NCBI GenBank assembly: GCA_029203185.1
Contig: CP119310.1
Span: 2,480,001 to 2,544,000, forward strand
Reading direction: 5' to 3'
Length of the DNA: 64,000 nt
Source of the DNA: Candidatus Chryseobacterium colombiense
GTDB lineage: Bacteria; Bacteroidota; Bacteroidia; Flavobacteriales; Weeksellaceae
The notes beneath the pieces were generated by a model that searched no databases, was not told where the DNA came from, and saw only the letters and a list, made by a program, of their open reading frames with translations. Shown one piece after another: positions 8,578 through 15,498 of this stretch. How positions within the stretch are numbered: the first letter of the stretch is position 1; every line of letters begins with the position of its first letter. Made by a program: the position numbers and the translations under genes.

Positions 8578-9297
8578 TTACCAAACAATTCCATCAAAAT
8601 TTTTCAAAGAAATTAGCTTTTCTGACGTAAAGCCCTCAGCATAAGCAACTCCCGACAAACGCCCTAAATCCTGAGCTCGGTAAGTTAAACTCTCATAAAA
8701 GTCTTTTGATGTAATAGGTGTCTCGGGTTCTTTAGAAGACGGATCATAGAACTGAGTTTTGAAAGCCATACATGCAGCCACTTTTTTATCCAAATGCTCC
8801 GAAATATCAATGCAGAATTCCGGGGTTATATTTTTCCATTGAATATAATGGAAAATATGCTTCGGTCTCCACACTTCCTGATTTTCTCCATCCAAAACTG
8901 TTTCAATTTTCCTCAATCCGGCTAAAAAGCACGCATCCGACACTAATTTCGCTCCTTTTGCATGATCTGGATGTCTGTCATCAATCGCATTCGCTAAAAC
9001 GATTTCTGGCCTGTATTTTCGGATCATTTTTACAATCCTCATCTGATATTCTTCAGAATTTTCCAAAAAGCCATCCTTCATTCCTAGATTTTCACGTGCT
9101 GATACTCCTAGAATTTTTGCAGCATCCATTGCTTCTTTTTTTCTCATTTCTTCCGTTCCTCTTGTTCCCAGTTCTCCTCTGGTAAGATCTACAATGGCAC
9201 AGGTTTTACCTTCTGAAATTAATTTAGCAATAGTTCCGCCACATCCAAGTTCTACATCATCAGGATGTGCTCCAAAAGCAAGTATATCTATTTTCAT
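8578..9297 (-). CDS. bshB1: Bacillithiol biosynthesis deacetylase BshB1
   Basis: Zinc-dependent PIG-L/LmbE-type deacetylase of 239 residues that converts GlcNAc-malate to GlcN-malate in bacillithiol synthesis. The metal/catalytic motif AHPDD (residues 10-14) and the second motif HPDH (109-112) are intact, and the C-terminal region (AYAEGFTSEK) is typical of BshB1. Bacillithiol is the usual low-molecular-weight thiol of Flavobacteriia. No other bsh gene is nearby. The -7 element at 9303-9310 ends 5 nt before the ATG, suggesting a leaderless mRNA. Confidence 0.95.
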   Translation of the reverse strand: MKIDILAFGAHPDDVELGCGGTIAKLISEGKTCAIVDLTRGELGTRGTEEMRKKEAMDAAKILGVSARENLGMKDGFLENSEEYQMRIVKMIRKYRPEIVLANAIDDRHPDHAKGAKLVSDACFLAGLRKIETVLDGENQEVWRPKHIFHYIQWKNITPEFCIDISEHLDKKVAACMAFKTQFYDPSSKEPETPITSKDFYESLTYRAQDLGRLSGVAYAEGFTSEKLISLKNFDGIVW

Positions 9298-9302
9298 ATC
9301 CT

Positions 9303-9335
9303 CAAAGATAAGATTTAAAACAAAAACTTCCCAAA
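9303..9335 (-). promoter_or_regulatory. Promoter of bshB1, leaderless layout
   Basis: Minus-strand TATCTTTG (9303-9310) with TTTG at 9332-9335, spaced 21 nt. The -33 element lies in the terminator hairpin of the upstream TPR gene, and the -7 box is 5 nt from the bshB1 ATG. Confidence 0.6.
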
Positions 9336-9355
9336 CGAAACGAATGGGAAGTTTT
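9318..9355 (-). terminator. Terminator of TPR gene
   Basis: Perfect 11-bp stem (9323-9333 with 9345-9355) and a T-rich tail on the minus strand, just after the TPR gene. Confidence 0.8.
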
Positions 9356-9372
9356 GATGATATTAATTCAAA

Positions 9373-11004
9373 TTATTTATTGATTTCTGCATTCAATTTT
9401 ACAGCATCCTGATAAGTAGGATCTAATTGAACAGATTTAGCAACATAATCTTTCGCTTTTGCCAGATCTGAATCCTTACTCATATATGCGACAGCAAAAT
9501 AAGCATATGCAAGAGTCTGCTTATTCGCTTCTTTATCTGCAGGTTTTACTGTATTGATGAATTTCTCATAAGCCATTTTTGCGGCATCATTATTTCCGGC
9601 TTGCTGATAAGAATATCCCTGACTGTAATAAGCAGGAGCCCAATCAGGAAGAAGCGCGCTCATTTTCTGCCACGTTACGATAGCTCCGTTCCAGTTTTTA
9701 ACATCCTGATAAGCTGTTGCTAACTTAAATAAAGCATCTGAATCTTGTGCGTTTGCAGCAACTTGTTTTTTAAGAGCTTCAATTGTCGGGTTTGTCGGTC
9801 CTGCATCTACAGCTGCCTGCGAAGCTCCACCACCTGAAATTTTCATCAATTCGACATCCCATTTCATTGTCTCATCTTTAGCAGCTTTTGCAATCGCAAT
9901 TTTTTGTTGTGCTTCATTTGTTAAAGCGGTTTTCTTGGCTGCATCTTTTTCAGTTTTTGCCAATCCTGCTGCAATAAGACCTTGTAATCCCTGATCTGCA
10001 GGCTGAACTCTTGATTTCTCAGCCTGAGATACAAAATTATCCATGTTTTGTTTAGCTTCCACATAGTTACCCTCAGCGAATAACTGATATGCTCTTAATT
10101 TAAACTTAATCGGATCATTAATCTTATCAAATATTTTATCCAAAACCTGCTTAGAGTTGACAAAATCTTCATTTGTAAAATAAAGTTTGGCAATTTCTAA
10201 CTGAGTATACGGATCTTCATCTGCATATTTTGTATAGTTAATAAGGTCCTGAGTCGCTTTATCATTTTGCTGATATCTGATATTATAAGCAGCCATTGCT
10301 TTATAAGCAGGTGCATAAGAAGGATCTGTAGCAATAGCTTTTTCAATGCTTGTTTTAGCCTGCTGCCATTGTTGAGCCGCCATCCACAAAGTTCCTATTC
10401 TGGTATAAACAGAAGCCTTATTGGTTGCTAATGGTAAAGCTTTATCATAAGCCGTCATTGCATCTCCTGGAATTCTTTTTAATCTGTAAGCATCCCCTAA
10501 TGTATAATAATAGTAGGCAGGAACTCCTTTTTTCTGTGCTTTTTCTACAGCTTTATTCAAATAATCTATAGCAAGATCTGGCGCATTATTTTTTTCAAAT
10601 AAAGTTAAAGCTTCCGCCGCTCTGAAAAGAACTTCAGCGTCTTTTTCCTTAGAATCTGCAACTACTTTCTGAATTTCGGCAATAGCAGACTTGTCTCCTT
10701 TACCTAATTTAACTGTAGCCAGACCAATTTTATTTAAATAACTTTTAGCATCAGCGGCCAAACCTTTATTAAAATTTTCTGTAGCTGCTGCAAAATCGGG
10801 TTCACCTTGTCTTAGAAAAGTGTTCCCTAAGTAAAAATAGTTTTCTGCCTTAGGTTCTTTAGCAATCATTTGAGTGAAATTTGTCTTTGCCTGAGCAAAT
10901 TTATCACTGTCTATACTATTAATACCATCCTGCAATGTCTGTGCTGTTGCGAAGCTGGTAAAAAATACTACTGCTGCTCCTAAAGCAATCTTTTTTACAT
11001 TCAT
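9373..11004 (-). CDS. TPR-repeat exported protein
   Basis: 543 residues from the chosen start. Signal peptide MNVKKIALGAAVVFFTSFATAQ, then repeated tetratricopeptide units through most of the protein (examples: NYFYLGNTFLRQGEPDFAAATENF; PAYKAMAAYNIRYQQNDKATQDL; PAYYSQGYSYQQAGNNDAAKMAYEKF). Such proteins scaffold envelope complexes. The start at 11004 is preferred over in-frame upstream ATGs (to 11064) because it opens a clean signal peptide; the upstream ones would add a charged leader. It follows the PstS-like and TonB genes, a linkage common in Flavobacteriia, so a role with that system is inferred. Confidence 0.88.
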   Translation of the reverse strand: MNVKKIALGAAVVFFTSFATAQTLQDGINSIDSDKFAQAKTNFTQMIAKEPKAENYFYLGNTFLRQGEPDFAAATENFNKGLAADAKSYLNKIGLATVKLGKGDKSAIAEIQKVVADSKEKDAEVLFRAAEALTLFEKNNAPDLAIDYLNKAVEKAQKKGVPAYYYYTLGDAYRLKRIPGDAMTAYDKALPLATNKASVYTRIGTLWMAAQQWQQAKTSIEKAIATDPSYAPAYKAMAAYNIRYQQNDKATQDLINYTKYADEDPYTQLEIAKLYFTNEDFVNSKQVLDKIFDKINDPIKFKLRAYQLFAEGNYVEAKQNMDNFVSQAEKSRVQPADQGLQGLIAAGLAKTEKDAAKKTALTNEAQQKIAIAKAAKDETMKWDVELMKISGGGASQAAVDAGPTNPTIEALKKQVAANAQDSDALFKLATAYQDVKNWNGAIVTWQKMSALLPDWAPAYYSQGYSYQQAGNNDAAKMAYEKFINTVKPADKEANKQTLAYAYFAVAYMSKDSDLAKAKDYVAKSVQLDPTYQDAVKLNAEINK

Positions 11005-11119
11005 AATCATTATATCTTTCATTTTATATTTGTAAATTAAAAACCTAGAATAATCTAAAGACAATTTTCAGACCAAAATAAATGATTAATGTCATGAAAA
11101 TTATTTTTATTATATATTT

Positions 11120-11992
11120 TTAACGCATTTGAACCTCTCTTTTATAGATATTGTAAGGTTGTAACCCTTCTTTCTGAACAATCATTTGTCCTAGCTGCGT
11201 ACAAGAAAATCTTATAAAGCCATTAGCAATATTAAAGTTACCTTCATTAGCTAAAAAATACAGTATTCTGGTAAACGGATATTTCATCTCCCTCATTCCA
11301 GAATAATCGGGGGTATAAAGTTGCCCTTTATTCTCTACCTTCAGAATTTTAACTTTATTTCTTAATTCTATAGAAGCTTTATCATAAGGTCTGCTAAATG
11401 TATTCAATCCAATAACCCCTATTTTATTAGGAAATTTATTCAGTTCTTCAATAAGATTTTTACTTCCCGGAATTACTGAAAATTTAAGATCTTTAGGTTC
11501 TTTATGAAGTTTTTGGGCCACAAAATTCAAATTACTTGAATTGGTTCCGTCAAAAATAAATTCTTTTTCTTCTGATTGTAATCCTTTTTCGATTTCGTCC
11601 ATAGAAACTGACTTTTTAGACGAAGTATTAGGAACTACAAATACAACTGCGTCTGCAGCAAATTTAGCCGGCAAAAACTTGAGCTCTACTTGTTTTTCAT
11701 ATTCTTTTATTTCATCAGGAGAAAGCTCTTTCGACATCACAACAATTCTCGCTTTACCATTTAATAAATCAAGAAATCCTAAATCTTCCTTTTTTGTTAC
11801 TACTTTCAACTTTGTTTCAGGATAATTAATCATATATCCTTCTGCCAAGGCTTCTGTAACACTTTGGAAAGATTCGTCAGTAAGAATGGTAAGATCTCCT
11901 TTATTGTATGATGGTGAACTTTCTTTTTTCTTTGAACAGCCTGAAAGAATAGTTATAACAATTATTAAAGCTATTTTAAGAGAATTATTCAT
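11120..11992 (-). CDS. PstS-like substrate-binding lipoprotein
   Basis: 290 residues, lipoprotein signal with lipobox LSGC (Cys19), then a periplasmic-binding-protein fold of the PstS type (LTILTDESFQSVTEALAEGY; ARIVVMSKELSPDE; AADAVVFVVPN; IGVIGLNTFSRPYD). No Pst permease or ATPase genes are adjacent. Instead it sits between the TonB cluster and a TPR protein, so it may act as an envelope component of the TonB machinery or bind phosphate or a glycan; this is inference. Stop and start of the two genes at 11992/11995 are 2 bases apart, so it is cotranscribed with the small membrane protein. Confidence 0.85.
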   Translation of the reverse strand: MNNSLKIALIIVITILSGCSKKKESSPSYNKGDLTILTDESFQSVTEALAEGYMINYPETKLKVVTKKEDLGFLDLLNGKARIVVMSKELSPDEIKEYEKQVELKFLPAKFAADAVVFVVPNTSSKKSVSMDEIEKGLQSEEKEFIFDGTNSSNLNFVAQKLHKEPKDLKFSVIPGSKNLIEELNKFPNKIGVIGLNTFSRPYDKASIELRNKVKILKVENKGQLYTPDYSGMREMKYPFTRILYFLANEGNFNIANGFIRFSCTQLGQMIVQKEGLQPYNIYKREVQMR

Positions 11993-11994
11993 CT

Positions 11995-12180
11995 TTATTT
12001 TTTTTTTAGTTGGGATATTGCTCTGTAAATTCTAAATATCCCGTAAAGTACCAAAACAGCCCCCAATGGATAGGCAATTGTCGGTTCTAAGGTAACTACA
12101 AAGAACTTGTAAATAATTACAACAATACCTAAAACAATATAAAAAAATCCTGTTATTAAGGATAACCACTTGAACATCAT
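11995..12180 (-). CDS. Small two-helix membrane protein
   Basis: 61 residues with two hydrophobic helices (about residues 5-27 and 35-51) and a basic C-terminus (RIYRAISQLKKK). No family name is offered. It begins the transcription unit with the PstS-like gene, after the tonB terminator; a TATTTTTG box ends 4 nt before its ATG. Its consistent spacing with the PstS-like gene supports a real gene. Confidence 0.75.
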   Translation of the reverse strand: MMFKWLSLITGFFYIVLGIVVIIYKFFVVTLEPTIAYPLGAVLVLYGIFRIYRAISQLKKK

Positions 12181-12184
12181 AAGA

Positions 12185-12192
12185 CAAAAATA
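12185..12192 (-). promoter_or_regulatory. -7 element, leaderless layout
   Basis: Minus-strand TATTTTTG ends 4 nt from the ATG at 12180. The nearest TTG (12215-12217) is 22 nt upstream, inside the tonB terminator. Confidence 0.4.
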
Positions 12193-12203
12193 CCAAAAAA
12201 AAT

Positions 12204-12231
12204 AAAAAGAGAAGCAATCGCTTCTCTTTTT
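12204..12231 (-). terminator. Terminator of tonB-exb operon
   Basis: Perfect stem of at least 11 bp (12205-12215 with 12220-12230), AATC/GATT loop, then T run on the minus strand, 28 bases after the tonB stop. Confidence 0.85.
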
Positions 12232-12258
12232 TAGATATTATTTAATATTAAAAATAAA

Positions 12259-13101
12259 TTATTCTGGTGGTTGCATTGCTAGAGGTAGTCTATATCTGTA
12301 ACGTACAGACTGGCCATTGATCTTAGCAGGCGCCCATTTGTTTTTAATTGATTTAACAGTTCTCACTGCTTCAGCATTAAAGTCAGAGTTTGAACCTGTA
12401 ACTTTAACATCTGTTATACTTCCATCTCTTTCAACAACGAAAGTAACTTCTCCTTTTACTACACCATTAGCTCCTTCGATTGCAGAAGTATCAAAATTCT
12501 CTCCTACTTTCTTTCTGAAGGCATTGATACCTCCTGGAAATTCCGCAGTTTGTTCTACCTCTGTATAAACCTGGTTTTCGTTTACCTGAGGTTTAACTTC
12601 AGCTGTAGAAGCTTTAGTTCCTGTTGAAGGTGGTGGTGGTGGTGGCGTATAAGCCGGAGCTTTTACCCCCTCCTGATTTACCAAACCTGTTGTTGTTTCT
12701 AATTGCTTAGAAATTGGTGGTGGTGGAGTTTCAATTTTCGGAGCTTTTACAGGCTCCGGAACCACATTCTGAATTACCTCAATTTTTTCCTCTTTTGGAG
12801 GTGGAGGTGGTGGAGGTGGTTCTTTTTCTTTGGGTTGCTCAATAATTTTATCTTCCTGAAGAATTTCTACCAAATCCGCCTTCACTTCTTGTTTAGGAGG
12901 AGCAGTAAGTCTCTTAATGGTAAGATAAATGAAAGGAGACAAAGCCGCAATAAGGAATAATGCTGTTCCAACGATAAAAGATTTCGTCAGAAGTCTTGGA
13001 TACTGATGTCTTAAATCGTATGCACCATATTCCTTGTTTCTATTTTCAAATACAATCTCATCTAAGGTAAGATTAGGATCATATACATTTTCATTTGCCA
13101 T
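12259..13101 (-). CDS. tonB: Energy transducer TonB
   Basis: 280 residues. A cytoplasmic N-terminus (YGAYDLRHQYPRLL) precedes one transmembrane helix (about residues 37-60), then a long periplasmic Pro/Glu/Lys spacer with runs of 6-8 prolines, and a C-terminal TonB domain (EFPGGINAFRKKV...VKGEVTFVVERDGSITDVKV...YRYRLPLAM). It transmits proton-motive-force energy from ExbB/ExbD to TonB-dependent outer-membrane receptors. Last gene of exbB-exbD-exbD-tonB, 24 bases after exbD. Confidence 0.96.
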   Translation of the reverse strand: MANENVYDPNLTLDEIVFENRNKEYGAYDLRHQYPRLLTKSFIVGTALFLIAALSPFIYLTIKRLTAPPKQEVKADLVEILQEDKIIEQPKEKEPPPPPPPPKEEKIEVIQNVVPEPVKAPKIETPPPPISKQLETTTGLVNQEGVKAPAYTPPPPPPSTGTKASTAEVKPQVNENQVYTEVEQTAEFPGGINAFRKKVGENFDTSAIEGANGVVKGEVTFVVERDGSITDVKVTGSNSDFNAEAVRTVKSIKNKWAPAKINGQSVRYRYRLPLAMQPPE

Positions 13102-13125
13102 AGATTTACAATTTTATGGTTTAAA

Positions 13126-13698
13126 TTACTTTGTAGCCGGTGCTGCAGCAGCTCCAGAGTTACCAACTTTTCTATCGTAAATCGCTCTCTCCCAAGGCTT
13201 AAGATCAGTAACCCCGTACTGTTCGCTTTTGGTAATCGCCATTTCATCAAGAATATCTACAAAGTTTTTATATACAGCATCGTCAGTCGGTTTGATAATC
13301 ACAGTAAACTTATTTTTATCAGCCGCGTTTGCTTTTGCCTGCTCAATTACTTTTCTAATCCCTTCCCTATCAAAAGTAGTTTCATTAAGATTTTGATCAG
13401 TTAAAGACGTATTGTCTTGCTGATGCCAGAAAATCTTATTGTCCTTACCTAATAATAAAGAGATAGAATTTGAAAGTTTAATTTCTGTTGGAGGTGGTTT
13501 TTTATCTTTTTCTTTCGGTTTTGCCGGAAGACCCAAATCCATTACATTCGGTTTAGAGAATGTAGTTGTGAACATAAAGAAGGTAATCAATAGAAACCCT
13601 AAGTCCACCATCGGAGTCATATCGACTCTGGTACTCTGCTTCTTGGAGCGTACCTTGCCGCCCTTGGCGCCCTTTTCCTGTACTTGTACTTCTGCCAT
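13126..13698 (-). CDS. exbD: Biopolymer transporter ExbD (second copy in operon)
   Basis: 190 residues. Basic cytoplasmic N-terminus, one transmembrane helix with the ion-path Asp (MVDLGFLLITFFMFTT, about residues 30-46) and a periplasmic domain. It forms the stator of the TonB motor with ExbB. Start at 13698, 12 bases after the preceding exbD stop. A close paralogue stands alone at 32773-33291. Confidence 0.94.
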   Translation of the reverse strand: MAEVQVQEKGAKGGKVRSKKQSTRVDMTPMVDLGFLLITFFMFTTTFSKPNVMDLGLPAKPKEKDKKPPPTEIKLSNSISLLLGKDNKIFWHQQDNTSLTDQNLNETTFDREGIRKVIEQAKANAADKNKFTVIIKPTDDAVYKNFVDILDEMAITKSEQYGVTDLKPWERAIYDRKVGNSGAAAAPATK

Positions 13699-13710
13699 TT
13701 CTAAATGATA

Positions 13711-14319
13711 TTATTCATTAGGTTTACCTTCTTGTGATGTAATCAACCAAAATTTAAGAAAATCAATATCTCTTAAACCTTCAAATAAACTTTTAACTTT
13801 AGGATATTTAGTTGTAACGTCACCCTTGATTGCTAATTTGTAATCAGGATTAACACTTAAACTTTGCTGTACCCAGTCAACTAATTGCTTATTTGTACTA
13901 TCCATAGGAATCCCTGTAGGACTCTTGAAATTCTTTTGCTCGTCATCTGGCAAATCAAGATAGCTCTTAAGTTGGTTCATAGGAACCCCAATCGCTTGTA
14001 CTTTTTGGAATGCAGCTTTTTGTTTATTGTCAAAAGTAATCCCATACTTTTTACCCATATTGTCTAAAAGCTGTAATCTCTCAGATGCATTTTCTACTGG
14101 CTGGAAATAAAATTTCCCGTCCGGAGTAGCGTTGATAGTCATCAAACTTGCATCAGGAAGTAACTTCTCTGATATTGAAGATGGCGGTTTGATCTGCTCC
14201 ACGTCAGGTTTTTTAAACTGAGTGGTCAAGATAAAGAACGTAAGTAGTAGGAACGCAACGTCACACATTGCCGTCATATCCGTAACTACTCCATGTCTTT
14301 TTGGTTTGACTCTCGCCAT
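13711..14319 (-). CDS. exbD: Biopolymer transporter ExbD (first copy in operon)
   Basis: 202 residues. The transmembrane helix is MCDVAFLLLTFFILTTQF, with the conserved Asp, and the periplasmic part carries an insertion (about residues 55-130) not seen in the second copy. Paired ExbD genes after ExbB are the usual Bacteroidota arrangement; the two probably form a mixed stator. Located 56 bases after exbB. Confidence 0.93.
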   Translation of the reverse strand: MARVKPKRHGVVTDMTAMCDVAFLLLTFFILTTQFKKPDVEQIKPPSSISEKLLPDASLMTINATPDGKFYFQPVENASERLQLLDNMGKKYGITFDNKQKAAFQKVQAIGVPMNQLKSYLDLPDDEQKNFKSPTGIPMDSTNKQLVDWVQQSLSVNPDYKLAIKGDVTTKYPKVKSLFEGLRDIDFLKFWLITSQEGKPNE

Positions 14320-14375
14320 TATTAATAATTTTTAATTAAACTTCTTTTTACTTACTACAAATTCCTTGCTAATTC

Positions 14376-15257
14376 TTAATTGAATTCAGCGAAAGACTGC
14401 TGGATACTCATAGCGATCTCGTCGATCTTATAAGTTAATCCGTCAATTTTAGAAGTAAAGAAGTTATAAAGGATGATAGCGATAGCTGAAGTACCAATAC
14501 CTAATGCAGTGTTGATCAATGCTTCAGAGATACCAGTAGAAAGTGCAGCTGCGTCAGGAGTACCTCCTCCAGAACCTAATGCGAAGAACGCCTTGATCAT
14601 CCCGATTACCGTACCTAATAATGCTACTAACGTTGCAACAGTACCTAAAGTAGAAAGGATCATCATGTTTTTCTCTAACATTGGCATTTCAAGAGTTGTA
14701 GCCTCTTCGATCGCTTTGTTAAGAGCTACCATTTTTTGCTCTTTGTTTAAAGTTGTATCGTGAGCTAAAGCTTTGTAGGTAGTAAGACCTTCTTTTACTA
14801 CATTACCAACAGAACCTTCTTGTCTGTCGCACTCTTCTAAAGCTGCATCAATTTTGTTTTGGTTTAGTAAGCTTCTTACTTGTACTACGAAGTTATCCAA
14901 GTTTCCTTTTCCAGCAGCTCTTCCAAGAACAAGTGCTCTTTCTATAGAAAACACTATTACAGTAAGCATAAAAGTAATCAATATCGGTACAATTACACCT
15001 CCTTTATAAATAATTCCAATAAATGAATCATCACTAGGGTGAATATCTTTCCCAGGGGTACTAGAAAATGCTACAGATAATCCTCCTCCATTCTTAGCAA
15101 TTGCTTCTGAATCCTTAAAGTTCCCAGGATTCCCCAAAACGAATAAATAAATACAAATTCCTATTGCTAAGATGATAGGAATAATAACAGCCGGGTTTAA
15201 ACCTCCTGCTTTTTTAGCAACTACTTGCTCATCATTTTTTGAAACATTCATTTCCAT
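14376..15257 (-). CDS. exbB: MotA/TolQ/ExbB proton channel protein
   Basis: 293 residues. Hydrophobic helices at about residues 24-42, 88-108, 200-225 and 250-270, with the family pattern STLGTVATLVALLGTVIGMI followed by GISEALINTALGIGTSAIAI. It conducts protons to drive ExbD/TonB. First gene of the four-gene TonB operon, with a probable promoter at 15309-15316. Bacteroidota ExbB proteins have the extra N-terminal helix seen here. Confidence 0.95.
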   Translation of the reverse strand: MEMNVSKNDEQVVAKKAGGLNPAVIIPIILAIGICIYLFVLGNPGNFKDSEAIAKNGGGLSVAFSSTPGKDIHPSDDSFIGIIYKGGVIVPILITFMLTVIVFSIERALVLGRAAGKGNLDNFVVQVRSLLNQNKIDAALEECDRQEGSVGNVVKEGLTTYKALAHDTTLNKEQKMVALNKAIEEATTLEMPMLEKNMMILSTLGTVATLVALLGTVIGMIKAFFALGSGGGTPDAAALSTGISEALINTALGIGTSAIAIILYNFFTSKIDGLTYKIDEIAMSIQQSFAEFN

Positions 15258-15308
15258 ATTTAACTAAATTATATTGTTTTAAATTTTTTTGAGGCTGTAA
15301 ATTAAAGG

Positions 15309-15316
15309 CAAAATTA
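15309..15316 (-). promoter_or_regulatory. -7 element for exbB operon
   Basis: Minus-strand TAATTTTG, 51 nt upstream of the exbB start. No good -33 element at 17-23 nt. The rest of the 241-base gap to leuS is A/T-rich homopolymer tracts without a gene. Confidence 0.35.
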
Positions 15317-15498
15317 ATTAAAATGCAATTATTTTAAATAAACAATTCGCTTTTTTTTGATCGATAAATTTTAAATCAATTTCAAAATCTTAATTATTCT
15401 TTATTTTTTTGGCAATATTATTTCATTTTAAATAATATATTGAAAATTTAAAAAAATTACCCTACTTTTTTTTTTATTTTACCAATGTTAATTTTTTT

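Noticed and set aside
11005..11064. Upstream starts for TPR gene
   Set aside because: They add a charged leader before a clean signal peptide that begins at 11004.
12703..12960. Trp/Arg-rich plus-strand frame
   Set aside because: Shadow of the proline-rich TonB spacer; no coding signs of its own.
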